Shown here: positions 25,032 through 33,893 of the stretch, piece by piece
Numbering within the stretch: the first letter of the stretch is position 1
Layout: each line of letters begins with the position of its first letter
Assembly (NCBI GenBank): GCA_019116025.1
Contig: DXCM01000056.1
Coordinates: 1-50,085, forward strand
Direction of reading: 5' to 3'
DNA: 50,085 nucleotides
From: Candidatus Companilactobacillus pullicola
GTDB taxonomy: Bacteria; Bacillota; Bacilli; Lactobacillales; Lactobacillaceae
The notes under the pieces: model-generated
What the model was told of the DNA's origin: nothing
The model's database searches: none
Seen by the model: the letters and a program-made list of their open reading frames with translations, nothing else
Made by a program: the position numbers and the translations under genes

Positions 25032-25714
25032 CGTCTCATCACATATCCTTTACCACGAACGGTTGAAATATAACTTGGTGCACCTGAACGATCGATTTTA
25101 TTACGTAAATATTTAATATAAACATCTACTACGTTAGTTTCAGTTGAAGATCCTGTTCCCCAAACGCGCTCTAACAAGTCATCACGACTTAAAACGGTTC
25201 CAACATTTTCCATCAAAACACTTAACAAGTCATATTCGCGACGTGTTAAATCAATCACTTCACCATTACGCTTCAATGTTTGAGTTGTCTTATCAATTAC
25301 CAAATTCTTATACTTAAGAACTTGATCATTATTTCTAGTTACATCGATATCTAAATCAATACGTCTTAACAACGCACGAATTCTTGCTAATAATTCCTCA
25401 ATTGCAAATGGTTTAACAATATAATCATCAGCACCGTGATCTAACCCTGATACACGATCAATGATTGAATCTCTTGCTGTCATCATAATGATTGGTGTGT
25501 TCTTTTCTTGACGAATACGACGGCAAACTTCAATACCGTTTAATTCAGGCAACATTAAATCCAATAAGATCAAATCCCAGTCTTCGGATAATGCTGCTTC
25601 AAGGCCAGTTCTACCATCACGTTCGACAGTTACTTCATAGTTTTCATGTTGAAGTTCAAGTTGAACAAATTTTGCCATGTTCTCTTCGTCTTCAATAACA
25701 AGTATTTTAGCCAT
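25028..25714 (-). CDS. arlR: ArlR-like OmpR-family response regulator
   Basis: A 228-residue DNA-binding regulator. The receiver domain has the acidic pair EDE near residue 8, phospho-acceptor Asp52 (LLDLMLPELNG), switch Thr79 and Lys101 (YIVKPF). The C-terminal winged helix ends with VDVYIKYLRNKID and TVRGKGYVMR. It resembles ArlR, which in staphylococci controls adhesion, autolysis and metal limitation responses; the regulon here is unknown. It is the first gene of the operon with the kinase. Confidence 0.9.
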   Translation of the reverse strand: MAKILVIEDEENMAKFVQLELQHENYEVTVERDGRTGLEAALSEDWDLILLDLMLPELNGIEVCRRIRQEKNTPIIMMTARDSIIDRVSGLDHGADDYIVKPFAIEELLARIRALLRRIDLDIDVTRNNDQVLKYKNLVIDKTTQTLKRNGEVIDLTRREYDLLSVLMENVGTVLSRDDLLERVWGTGSSTETNVVDVYIKYLRNKIDRSGAPSYISTVRGKGYVMRR

Positions 25715-25907
25715 ATACTTCTCCCATACATAAATATTAAATTATCTTTAATTATAGCTTAATCATTAATTTGGATATGCCATGTTCTTGGCAATGCACT
25801 AATGATTTTAACATATAGCAAAAATTAAAAGAAGACAAGCTTTTATTTTTATTTTTTTAGAAAAGTAAAAATGAACGAATAATTTGTCTTAACCTTAATT
25901 ATTTAAT

Positions 25908-27206
25908 CTAATTTTTCCTTACTTTTAATCTTCCCATTTCTTCCAATAAATATTGACGATCAAGTATTTTTACAAAAGGATAATAAATAATCATTCCCAA
26001 AATAATTTCAAAGAATTGTAAAAATGACCCTCGCCAACTACCAGTCGTCAACCAACCAGATATCAACGGTGGCGTAGTCCACGGCAACATAACTCCATTA
26101 GTATATGGTACTAAATGGAATGAAAAAGAAAAACTTGAGATCAACACGTTGACAATTGGAGTTATAACAAAAGGAATCATTATTATTGGATTCAAAACTA
26201 CTGGCAATCCATAAATAAATGGCTCTCCGATTCCAAATAGGCTTGGTACGATTGTTAACCTGCTTAATCCCTTGATTCTTTTCGACTTACCAACGATCAA
26301 CATCACAATAATCAATGATAAAATACTTCCACCGCCACCATATGTAGCAAAATCCTCAATGAACTGTTCAGTATAAATGTGTGGTAACGGATGACCACTT
26401 TGAAAGGCTTTCAAATTATCCTGTGTCAAAACAAAGAAGATTGGTGACCAGACACTATTTACTACCGATGGTCCGTTGATACCAAGACACCACAGGATTG
26501 ATGCCAAAAAGATATATAGTAGAACCGAAAAAATTGAGTTTCCAACATTCTTAAGTGGCAACTGCAATAATGAATAGAAGAAATTATAAGCTGTTCCTAA
26601 ACTGGTTAAACTAAAAATAACCCGAATAATAAAGAAACATAGAATCACGAAGCCACTCGGTAAAAGCGACTCAAACGATTGATTAACCATTTCTGGAACA
26701 CCATGTGGCATCTTGATGGTCCAGTTACGACTCTGGGCAAACTTAAATAGTTCCACACTGATAAGAGCTGTAAACATCCCCAAAAAGATTCCGTTTGGCC
26801 CTAAATAGAGCGTTCTGACAGCACCAATTGAGGTAGTAGCATTAATCTTAACTGTCATCGGTGTCAAAATCAGAAAGGATACCAAACTTACCATGCCTGC
26901 ATGAATTGGGATCAATTCGCGGTTCTTACTGTAGGCATACGATATTCCTAAACACGACAGTAATCCTGTAAAGTTAAAAACTGAACCGGTCGCGGCATTA
27001 AACCAGTTGGTCCATTGTGAACCAAATATCTTGATCCAAAAACTTGTCCACCCTGGTATTGGAAAATTTCCAAATAACAAAAATAAAGATGTAATTAGAA
27101 TTAACGGTGTTACAATCAAAAATCCATCTCGTAATGATTTTAAAACGACATTATTTGACAGTTTATCAGCCAACGGCATCAATTTGGTCTCTAATTTTTC
27201 TTGCAC
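25908..27206 (-). CDS. PTS IIC component, cellobiose/lactose family
   Basis: The membrane channel subunit of a phosphotransferase system, 432 residues with about ten helices. FGIGEPFIYGLPVVLNPIMI (written without its repeated Ile) near residue 330 and the INGPSVVNSVWSP segment match the CelB-type IIC of the lactose/cellobiose family, which transports beta-glucosides or chitobiose. No IIA, IIB or glycosidase gene is adjacent, so it must borrow partners encoded elsewhere. The start is GTG at 27206 after GGGGAGAGGA. Confidence 0.9.
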   Translation of the reverse strand: MQEKLETKLMPLADKLSNNVVLKSLRDGFLIVTPLILITSLFLLFGNFPIPGWTSFWIKIFGSQWTNWFNAATGSVFNFTGLLSCLGISYAYSKNRELIPIHAGMVSLVSFLILTPMTVKINATTSIGAVRTLYLGPNGIFLGMFTALISVELFKFAQSRNWTIKMPHGVPEMVNQSFESLLPSGFVILCFFIIRVIFSLTSLGTAYNFFYSLLQLPLKNVGNSIFSVLLYIFLASILWCLGINGPSVVNSVWSPIFFVLTQDNLKAFQSGHPLPHIYTEQFIEDFATYGGGGSILSLIIVMLIVGKSKRIKGLSRLTIVPSLFGIGEPFIYGLPVVLNPIIMIPFVITPIVNVLISSFSFSFHLVPYTNGVMLPWTTPPLISGWLTTGSWRGSFLQFFEIILGMIIYYPFVKILDRQYLLEEMGRLKVRKN

Positions 27207-27298
27207 AGAATCCTCTCCCCTTTAAAAATCCCCATTTTTAAAGTATAAGCAAGTATCCAAATTCAGACAAGTTCCAGTTTTATTTAACTTTTTTGACA

Positions 27299-27350
27299 TA
27301 AAAAAACCTTAGGCAAACTATCACTAAAGTGATAGTTAAGTCTAAGGTTA
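27299..27350 (-). terminator. Terminator of gnd
   Basis: AACCTTAG...CTAAGGTT outer arms enclose a perfect AACTATCACT/AGTGATAGTT stem; on the minus strand a run of T (A-run 27299-27305) follows. It is 22 nt after the gnd stop. Confidence 0.88.
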
Positions 27351-27371
27351 TTTGTGAATAAACTAAACTAA

Positions 27372-28796
27372 TTATTGTTCTTCATACCATGTGTAATGGA
27401 AGATTCCTGGCTTGTCATTTCTCTCATAAGTATGAGCACCAAAGTAATCTCTTTGAGCTTGAATCAAGTTAGCAGGAAGTACTTCTGAACGATATTGATC
27501 GTAGTATGAAATTGCAGCCATAAATCCAGGAACAGGAATTCCAGCTTGGACAGCAAAGCTAACAACATCACGAACATCTGATTGATATTCTTCAACGATA
27601 TCCTTGAAGTAGTCATCCAATAATAAGTTATCTAGTTTTGCATCTTTATCATAAGCATCTGTGATCTTTTGTAGGAATTGTGCACGAATGATACATCCAG
27701 CACGCCAGATTTGAGCAATCTTACCATATTGTAGATCCCAGTCGTAATGATCTGAAGCTGTCTTCATTTGAGAAAATCCTTGAGCATAACTAACTAGCTT
27801 ACTGAAGTACAAAGCTTTACGGATCTTTTCAACTAATTCATCAACATCTTTAACGATTGGCTTCGTAGAAGGTGCAGGAAGAACCTTGCTTGCTTTAACA
27901 CGTTCGTCTTTGTAAGCAGAAACGTAACGTGAGTAAACTGATTCAGTGATCAATGATTGTGGAACACCAAGTTCTAGGGCACTTTGTGAACTCCACTTAC
28001 CAGTACCCTTGTTACCAGCCTTATCCATGATCTTGTTGACGATGTAGTCATCTGAGCCTTCATCATCTTTTCTTGTCAAAATCTTTGATGTGATATCGAT
28101 CAAGTAACTTGAAAGTTCACCCTTGTTCCAATCCTTGAAGATATCAGCCATCTTGTTAACGTCATTGTTAAACAAGTGCTTCAACAAGTTGTAACTTTCT
28201 GAAATTAATTCCATATCACCATATTCAATACCATTGTGAACCATCTTTACATAGTGACCGGCACCATTAGGTCCGATATATGTAACACATGGAGCACCAT
28301 CTTCATCAGCTTTGGCTGAAATTTGTTCCAAAATAGGAGCAACTAAATCATAAGCTTCTTTTTGACCACCGGGCATCAATGAAGGACCTTGCAAGGCACC
28401 TAATTCACCACCGGAAACACCCATTCCGATGAAGTTGATTCCTGATTTATCTAGAAGTTCATTACGTTTCATAGTATCTTCGAAGAATGTGTTACCACCA
28501 TCGATCAATACATCGCCTTTGTCTAGTAAAGGTAACAATTGATTGATAACAGCATCAGTACCAGCACCAGCTTTAACCATCATCAAAATACGACGAGGTT
28601 TTTCTAGTGAGTTTACAAAGTCCTCAATTGTATAACTTGGTACCAATTTCTTTTCAGGATGTTCTTCAACAACTGCTTTTGTCTTTGAACCAGTACGGTT
28701 GTAGATAGCCACTTCATATCCGCGACTTTCAATGTTAAGGGCAAGATTCTTACCCATAACAGCCATACCAATAACACCAATTTGTGGTTTTGCCAT
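27372..28796 (-). CDS. gnd: 6-phosphogluconate dehydrogenase, decarboxylating
   Basis: This enzyme oxidises 6-phosphogluconate to ribulose 5-phosphate and CO2 with NADP+ in the oxidative pentose phosphate (phosphoketolase) route. The 474-residue protein has the Rossmann motif [32 protein letters not shown], the catalytic [16 protein letters not shown] with Lys and Asn, and a C-terminal helical domain ending FHYTWYEEQ. It is full length. It stands alone, behind a 775-bp gap that contains two copies of the structured repeat. Confidence 0.98.
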   Translation of the reverse strand: MAKPQIGVIGMAVMGKNLALNIESRGYEVAIYNRTGSKTKAVVEEHPEKKLVPSYTIEDFVNSLEKPRRILMMVKAGAGTDAVINQLLPLLDKGDVLIDGGNTFFEDTMKRNELLDKSGINFIGMGVSGGELGALQGPSLMPGGQKEAYDLVAPILEQISAKADEDGAPCVTYIGPNGAGHYVKMVHNGIEYGDMELISESYNLLKHLFNNDVNKMADIFKDWNKGELSSYLIDITSKILTRKDDEGSDDYIVNKIMDKAGNKGTGKWSSQSALELGVPQSLITESVYSRYVSAYKDERVKASKVLPAPSTKPIVKDVDELVEKIRKALYFSKLVSYAQGFSQMKTASDHYDWDLQYGKIAQIWRAGCIIRAQFLQKITDAYDKDAKLDNLLLDDYFKDIVEEYQSDVRDVVSFAVQAGIPVPGFMAAISYYDQYRSEVLPANLIQAQRDYFGAHTYERNDKPGIFHYTWYEEQ

Positions 28797-28976
28797 TATA
28801 ATAATTACCTCCGATTTTTGTTAACATATTAATCTTAACAAAAAAACAAAAAAGGAGTGCATAAAAGAACTTTTTTAGTGATATTTTTGTAAAAAAGATT
28901 TATTGAATTGATATGTTTTATTCTTGTTCCAGCTAGATTGTGACTATATATCAACTAACGCAGTGTAAGTATGCCC

Positions 28977-29148
28977 GTCGGTAGTAGAAAATCTGTGGGC
29001 CACTGGAACGTGGCGGACACGACTTGAAGCTAATAATTTTTTGCTTTGCAAAAAATCATGGATCTCCAAGCTCGGTCTTCTACTAACCTTGCTTCGCAAG
29101 CTAAGTAGAATTTCGCCACTTAGGGCCCACAGATTTTCTACTACCGAC
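28977..29148 (+). repeat. Structured repeat element, copy A (172 bp, plus orientation)
   Basis: The outer arms 28977-29001 and 29124-29148 are perfect 25-bp inverted repeats. Inside lie a GTGGCG/CGCCAC helix, arm 2 with the perfect stem ATTTTTTGC/GCAAAAAAT (29036-29056), and arm 3 with TTCTACT and CTTGC pairing GCAAG and AGTAGAA (about 29077-29110). The result is a three-way junction. Junction blocks shared with copy B (minus strand) are TGGAACG, CACGA, AGCTAAT, ATGGATCT, AAGNTCGGNCTT and AATTTC. No reading frame with a plausible start spans it. Confidence 0.85.
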
Positions 29149-29269
29149 TATATTTCTGATTCTATTATTATTGATCAAAACGATAGTTTACAGACATTTT
29201 TTGGTTCTCTACGCTTAAATATACTTCAGTTCAAAGAAAAACTTAACTCTAAAAAGATTCATATCCAAA

Positions 29270-29327
29270 AATAACGTCTACTTAAGATTCCACAGTGTAA
29301 ACAATGGAATTCTAAATAGACGTTATA
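29270..29327 (-). terminator. Hairpin, probable terminator
   Basis: ATAACGTCTA pairs with TAGACGTTAT and the inner ATTCCA with TGGAAT; TTATTTTTGG follows on the minus strand and ATTTTTAAAA on the plus. It could end minus-strand transcription that reads past yceD and copy B. Between 29149 and 29374 I see nothing else. Confidence 0.6.
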
Positions 29328-29374
29328 TTTTTAAAAATTTAGAAAGCAAAATTTAAACAGATCAACTATTTAAC

Positions 29375-29546
29375 CCGGAACAATAATTGGGAATGCGTTC
29401 AGCTATGAAATTATTGTTATCGGCTATGCCGATTACAATAAGGCCGACTTCGAAGATCCATTATTTTGCACGAAGTGTAAAATAATTAGCTCCGAATCGT
29501 GCCCATAGCGTTCCAACAGCATTACCAATTATTGTGGAGGGTGGCA
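29375..29546 (-). repeat. Structured repeat element, copy B (about 172 bp, minus orientation)
   Basis: The outer arms (29380-29396 and 29519-29535) pair at 16 of 17 positions. Inner arms are TTGTTATCGGC/GCCGATTACAA (29414-29438) and ATTATTTTGCAC/GTGTAAAATAAT (29460-29486). Read on the minus strand it aligns end to end with copy A at the junctions. The 8-bp sequence TATTTAAC occurs directly on both sides (29367-29374 and 29547-29554), like a target-site duplication. Confidence 0.85.
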
Positions 29547-29571
29547 TATTTAACTCCCCAAAATAAATAAG

Positions 29572-30123
29572 TTATTTCTTCTTATCATCATTAAATAAGT
29601 TTTTAAGTTTAGCAAACTCCGGATTAACATGTTCTTCCTCATGTTGCTTCTTATACTCTTCTTCGGAAATAACACTCCAGTTCTTGCCTGAAGGCATAAT
29701 ATTTTCTTTTTCTTCCTTTTTAGTCAAAACCTTTGAAGGAATACTCAACAAAATATTATCTATTATTGATTCGTAAACATTGATGGTTGGATTGTCGTCG
29801 TCGATTGGAATCACAACGTTGTAATCTTCCAAATCCTCATCATCTACATTATCAATGTTATAAGCCTCGTTAATACGAATATTTATAGGTAACTCAACCG
29901 GCAATAAACTTCTCGTTGAAGGTACTGTCAATGTTGTTTCAACCTTAACATCCGAAATAACTAAACCATGATCGTTGAATAATTGACCATCTACTTTTAC
30001 TGGAGTGATTGATAGCACGTCTTCTGAACGTGTCTTCATCTCCTTAGTTAAATCGAGTGTTTCTTTAAATGTAAAAGGCTTGTCTTTATAACGACGAACC
30101 TCTTGTACATCCCAATTTAGCAT
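29572..30123 (-). CDS. yceD: YceD/DUF177 family protein
   Basis: A 183-residue protein of the YceD/DUF177 family, linked in other bacteria to 23S rRNA processing or large-subunit assembly and usually encoded just before rpmF (L32). Here it begins MLNWDVQEVRRYKDKPFTFK. The family core includes GLVISDVKVETTLTVPSTRSL and the acidic PIDDDNPTINV, and the tail is charged. No rpmF follows, which breaks the usual pairing. The start overlaps the tmcAL stop by 1 nt (TAATG), so it is coupled to it as last gene of the yqe operon. Confidence 0.88.
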   Translation of the reverse strand: MLNWDVQEVRRYKDKPFTFKETLDLTKEMKTRSEDVLSITPVKVDGQLFNDHGLVISDVKVETTLTVPSTRSLLPVELPINIRINEAYNIDNVDDEDLEDYNVVIPIDDDNPTINVYESIIDNILLSIPSKVLTKKEEKENIMPSGKNWSVISEEEYKKQHEEEHVNPEFAKLKNLFNDDKKK

Positions 30124-31223
30124 TAATTTACCCCTTTCATATAAGGTATTCTTCCAAAATTTTGTTCCTGCTCAGTGATAAGTTGACGAATATCGTCTAC
30201 CTGTATCTCTAAGTTTAATTTCTTTTGTTCTTTTTTTCCAACTTTAGTAATCAAATCAACATCAGATTTTTTTAAGCTATTTAAATATTTTTTTCCAACA
30301 TCATCAAATCCTAATATTCTCAAATAAGGATTATCATAAACATTATTAATATCTGACTCTTTAACGTTTAAAAGTGTATACACCATTAATCTTCTGATTC
30401 GAGCCATAGTATACCGTTTCGATTTTACATGTTCAACCAATTCAGTAAAATTATGACTCTGTTCGATCTCTTTTTTCAGCTTAAATTCTAATCCCTCAAC
30501 CATTTGGTAGTTAGTTTGTAATTCCCCTACTGAGTGGCTGAGAATCTGAAATTTCAAGTATGGAAAGTAATCGTCCCAAGTAACAATTCTCTGAGTTTCA
30601 AAAGCATTATATGTAGCCTCAGGTACTAAATCCGTAAATGAAATATTTTGAGCTCGTCGTCTTCTAATCTCAGTGGCACTAAAATCACTTTCTAAACGTT
30701 GAATCGTATTAACATTCATTCGATAATTCTGCTCAGCAATTTGGGTAACATAATTTAAACCCAATAACTGATTAGGCAATTTAGAGATATCGATTCCTAA
30801 AGCTTGATAATGTTGCGTTAAATTATCAGCTGAACTCAGTCGATAATCTTGCTGAAATTCGACGTCAGCCTGCATTATTTTTTGCGCTAGATCATCAAAG
30901 TCCAACTTTTGCTCTGTGCCAAACACTAATTCATTAACACCTAGCAAGTGTAATAATTTGATCGCACCTTGAGCAAAATATTGAGCCGGTTCTACTGCAT
31001 ATGCAAATGGTAATTCAATAACTAAATCAACACCATTTTCTACAGCAATTTTTGCTCGACTCCATTTATCTAGAATAGCAAAATCACCCCGTTGGACGAA
31101 ATTACCGGACATTACGGCAATCAACACATCAGGGTGATATTCTTGTTTGATTTTATCTATAAATAATTTATGACCATTGTGAAACGGATTAAACTCCGCC
31201 ACGAAACCATAGACTTTTGTCAT
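30123..31223 (-). CDS. tmcAL: tRNA(Met) cytidine acetate ligase
   Basis: TmcAL (YlbM) uses acetate and ATP to make N4-acetylcytidine at the wobble base of elongator tRNA-Met. The 366-residue protein has the nucleotidyltransferase signature FVAEFNPFHNGHKLF, AVMSGNFVQRGDFAILDKW, VIELPFAYAVEPAQYFAQGA and FSATEIRRRR. The ATG at 31223 has AGAGGA upstream; the 11 codons before it overlap the yqeM end and are not used. It sits 8 nt after yqeM. Confidence 0.95.
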   Translation of the reverse strand: MTKVYGFVAEFNPFHNGHKLFIDKIKQEYHPDVLIAVMSGNFVQRGDFAILDKWSRAKIAVENGVDLVIELPFAYAVEPAQYFAQGAIKLLHLLGVNELVFGTEQKLDFDDLAQKIMQADVEFQQDYRLSSADNLTQHYQALGIDISKLPNQLLGLNYVTQIAEQNYRMNVNTIQRLESDFSATEIRRRRAQNISFTDLVPEATYNAFETQRIVTWDDYFPYLKFQILSHSVGELQTNYQMVEGLEFKLKKEIEQSHNFTELVEHVKSKRYTMARIRRLMVYTLLNVKESDINNVYDNPYLRILGFDDVGKKYLNSLKKSDVDLITKVGKKEQKKLNLEIQVDDIRQLITEQEQNFGRIPYMKGVN

Positions 31224-31231
31224 AGAATCCT

Positions 31232-31963
31232 CTATTTTTCTGCAGCAAAGAACCAACGAGTTGAGTCGTCTTTAATATCTGATTGACCAAACTCAGCTGT
31301 CACTTCAATATTCTTAAAACCAATATCCTTAAGAATCATCTTGAAGGTCTCAACTGGATAAGTTCTTTCCTTATGAAGTTCAGTGTTAACTGAATAACCT
31401 TGAATTTTTTCATTCCAATTAAAGAAAGTCAACTCATGCTCGATACTGTGAGGATACTCGCCCTCAAAACTATTCCACATGAAAGCTGAATCTTCCGTAC
31501 GATGGTTAAACATATAGCCTGGGAAGACCTCATCCATTTGGTACAGTGAATGTGCATCAAACAAGTACTTTCCACCCTCATTTAGATGTTCAAAAGCTTG
31601 ATTGAAAGCAATAGCCAATTCATCTTCATCTTTCAAATAACAAATTGAATCGTCAAAACATGTGATGACATCAAATCTATCAAAATCAAATAGATCCATC
31701 ATATTGCTTTGTACAAACGGAATATTTTTCTTGGCTTTAGCTGCTTTTTCTGCTGCAATTTTTAACATTTCATCGGATAAATCAGTTCCGGTAACTTGAA
31801 AACGATCAGCTAGTTGAATTGTTAAATCACCTGTACCACAGGCAACATCTAACAAAGTTTTAGCACTATCTGATGTTTGTTGTTCAACATATTGTGCCCA
31901 CTTAGCATAGAGTGAATCATCCATTAATTCACTATATACACGTGCAAATGAGTTATAAATCAT
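31232..31963 (-). CDS. yqeM: Class I SAM-dependent methyltransferase YqeM
   Basis: A 243-residue methyltransferase with motif I LLDVACGTGDLTIQLA (near residue 38), the acidic strand end VTGTDLSDEML and motif IV DVITCFDDSICYL. YqeM proteins always follow rsfS in Bacilli, but their substrate is not known. The start overlaps the rsfS stop by 1 nt. It is complete. Confidence 0.92.
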   Translation of the reverse strand: MIYNSFARVYSELMDDSLYAKWAQYVEQQTSDSAKTLLDVACGTGDLTIQLADRFQVTGTDLSDEMLKIAAEKAAKAKKNIPFVQSNMMDLFDFDRFDVITCFDDSICYLKDEDELAIAFNQAFEHLNEGGKYLFDAHSLYQMDEVFPGYMFNHRTEDSAFMWNSFEGEYPHSIEHELTFFNWNEKIQGYSVNTELHKERTYPVETFKMILKDIGFKNIEVTAEFGQSDIKDDSTRWFFAAEK

Positions 31964-32319
31964 TATTCAGTTACCAAATTAGAAATATCTACTTCGGGAG
32001 CATCTGACCAAAGTTTTTCTAGGTTATAGAATTCACGTTGTTCAGCGGTAAAGACGTGAATAATAACATCATGAAGATCAATCAAAACCCATTGAGAGTT
32101 ACGATTTCCTTCTACATGGCTTACATCAATATCATTTTCGCCGGCCTTGTCCAAAACTGATTGAACGATTGAGTCAACTTGACGTTGAGAACTGGCATCC
32201 ATAATAACAAAGTAGTCTGCCATAATACTTACACCGCTAATATTTAAAACTTTAATATCATTAGCGTGCTTTTCATCGGCTGCTTTCACAGCAATTTCCA
32301 TTATATTCTTTGAGTCCAA
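31963..32319 (-). CDS. rsfS: Ribosomal silencing factor RsfS
   Basis: RsfS binds L14 on the 50S subunit and blocks subunit joining under starvation. The 118-residue protein has the VLNISGVSIMADYFVI, RQVDSIVQSVLDK, EGNRNSQWVLIDLHDVIIHVF (split) and REFYNLEKLWSDA motifs. The frame extends upstream, but AAGGAG sits 9 nt before the TTG at 32319, giving the usual N-terminus (LDSKNIMEIAVKAADEK). It is one base downstream of yqeK. Confidence 0.95.
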   Translation of the reverse strand: MDSKNIMEIAVKAADEKHANDIKVLNISGVSIMADYFVIMDASSQRQVDSIVQSVLDKAGENDIDVSHVEGNRNSQWVLIDLHDVIIHVFTAEQREFYNLEKLWSDAPEVDISNLVTE

Positions 32320-32320
32320 A

Positions 32321-32923
32321 CTATAATTCTCCTTTTGTGATCCAATAATTATAATTAACAAATGTTTCTGGGTATACTTCCTTATTACGATCAATCAAAT
32401 AGGCTAAGGAATGCTTCAATTCAAAAGTAACTCCAGAGTCTAGTGACTTCTCTGCGTAATCTCTAGCTTCATCAATGCCAGGAAAGTTTCTTCCAGGTTC
32501 AATGAAATCACCAACGAAGACACACTTATCGACCGTAGTCATAGTCGTATGACCAACAGTATGTCTTCTAATAGCATTCAAGACATCTTCATCATAAATA
32601 CCCAATTCATCTTTAACAATTTCAGCTCCGACAATACCGTGCCAAATTGCATTATTATATTTCAATAATTCAGGATCCATGTTCTTTTCTTTAATAACAC
32701 TAATAAATCCTTCATCACTGCGCTCCTTGGCATAGTCATGCAATAAACCAGCCAAACCAGCACGTTCGACGTCGCCACTATTCTCAGCAGCTAAACCTCG
32801 ACTAACTTTTTCTACTCGTAAACAATGGTTATAGCGAAAATCACTTAATGTATCATGCATTCGCTCCAGGATTTCATCACGATTAATTCCTGGCATAACT
32901 TCATCATAATTAAATTCAGTCAT
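32321..32923 (-). CDS. yqeK: HD-domain hydrolase YqeK (Ap4A hydrolase)
   Basis: A 200-residue HD-superfamily protein. The metal-binding residues lie in RYNHCLRVEKV, AGLLHDYAKE (the HD pair), AIWHGIVGAEIV and AIRRHTVGH. YqeK enzymes hydrolyse diadenosine tetraphosphate symmetrically to ADP. The ATG at 32923 follows AGGGGGC and overlaps the nadD end by 8 nt; an earlier in-frame ATG at 32941 is less likely. Confidence 0.94.
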   Translation of the reverse strand: MTEFNYDEVMPGINRDEILERMHDTLSDFRYNHCLRVEKVSRGLAAENSGDVERAGLAGLLHDYAKERSDEGFISVIKEKNMDPELLKYNNAIWHGIVGAEIVKDELGIYDEDVLNAIRRHTVGHTTMTTVDKCVFVGDFIEPGRNFPGIDEARDYAEKSLDSGVTFELKHSLAYLIDRNKEVYPETFVNYNYWITKGEL

Positions 32924-33563
32924 TATAAAGCCCCCTGTCATTTATATACCAAGCAACATCATCGGGTACCAAATATTTTATCGTTTGGCCCTTTCTGACA
33001 CGCTCACGTATCATACTTGAACTAATTTCTAATTCAGGCGTATTTACCCAAAGTATAGGGTACTTCGACTTTTTCTCAAAGCCTTTGCGACAGACTCCAA
33101 CAAAATTCACCATTTGTCTTAATTCTTCAATATGAGACCACTTAGGCAAATTCTCGACCATATCGCCACCAATAATAAAGTAATACTCCGTATTAGGATT
33201 GTATTGCTTCAATAATTTAATAGTTTCGTAAGTATAACTTATTCCACCACGATGAATGTCGGTCAAATCTAGATCAAAGTGCATATTATCTCTAATAGCC
33301 AATTTAATCATGTTGATTCGATCATCACTGCTAATACTGGGAATAGTCTTCTCTACGCCACGATGAGGTGGAACTTTGTCAGGTAAAAATAACACTTTAT
33401 CCAAACACAATTGTTCATAAACCTGTTCGGCAATAACTAAATGTCCCAAATGAATGGGATTAAAAGTTCCACCTAAGATTCCAACATGCTTTTTGGGCAT
33501 ATTACTATGAAATTCTAATTTTGCTTTAGTTAATAATTGTTTTTGAGTATCCATTTTCATCAC
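32916..33563 (-). CDS. nadD: Nicotinate-nucleotide adenylyltransferase
   Basis: NadD joins NaMN and ATP to make deamido-NAD in NAD synthesis. The 215-residue protein carries GILGGTFNPIHLGHLVIA (HxGH) near residue 30, FLPDKVPPHRG, the FIIGGDMVENLPKW motif and the C-terminal ISSSMIRERVRKG. About 25 residues precede the catalytic core, as in other lactobacilli. The exact start is unsure: GTG at 33563 and ATGs at 33560 and 33554 are close together with no strong Shine-Dalgarno. It is 5 nt from yhbY. Confidence 0.94.
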   Translation of the reverse strand: MMKMDTQKQLLTKAKLEFHSNMPKKHVGILGGTFNPIHLGHLVIAEQVYEQLCLDKVLFLPDKVPPHRGVEKTIPSISSDDRINMIKLAIRDNMHFDLDLTDIHRGGISYTYETIKLLKQYNPNTEYYFIIGGDMVENLPKWSHIEELRQMVNFVGVCRKGFEKKSKYPILWVNTPELEISSSMIRERVRKGQTIKYLVPDDVAWYINDRGLYND

Positions 33564-33568
33564 TTAAA

Positions 33569-33883
33569 TTACATATTTTCTAATTCTATAGAATATTTAC
33601 GGTTTTTAATTTTAGGTGCTTTCTTATAAAAGACCATCTTAGAACCAATTGTTTGAACATGAACAATTTTTTCATCAAAATCACTCAAGGCATCAATCAA
33701 ATCTTCTGGTTCTACCATTGTATTCTGTAGTAATGAAACTTTGATTATTTCATCTTTATTAATCAAAAGTTCTAATTGATTTAAAAGGTTTTCACTGATA
33801 CCATCACGACCAACCTGGATAGCTGGCTTCATAGTAGCGGCTTGACTTCTTAAATAACGATTCTTTTTTCCTTTAATTATCAT
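33569..33883 (-). CDS. yhbY: YhbY family RNA-binding protein (CRM domain)
   Basis: A 104-residue CRM-domain protein (YqeI in Bacillus) associated with pre-50S particles. It has the basic N-terminus MIIKGKKNRYLRSQAATMKP, the GRDGISENLLNQLELLI segment that holds the GxxG-like loop, and KVSLLQNTM. AAGGAG precedes the ATG at 33883. It is placed between yqeH and nadD, consistent with a ribosome-assembly role. Confidence 0.93.
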   Translation of the reverse strand: MIIKGKKNRYLRSQAATMKPAIQVGRDGISENLLNQLELLINKDEIIKVSLLQNTMVEPEDLIDALSDFDEKIVHVQTIGSKMVFYKKAPKIKNRKYSIELENM

Positions 33884-33893
33884 ATCTTTCTCC

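Noticed and set aside
29041..29274. A 77-codon plus-strand frame
   Set aside because: It begins within a hairpin arm of repeat copy A, has no Shine-Dalgarno, and runs through repeat and AT-rich sequence.
28977..29546. Repeat copies A and B as simple Rho-independent terminators or a CRISPR array
   Set aside because: The long stems are not followed by T-runs, the units are 172 bp with internal branching and opposite orientation, and there are no regularly spaced short repeats.
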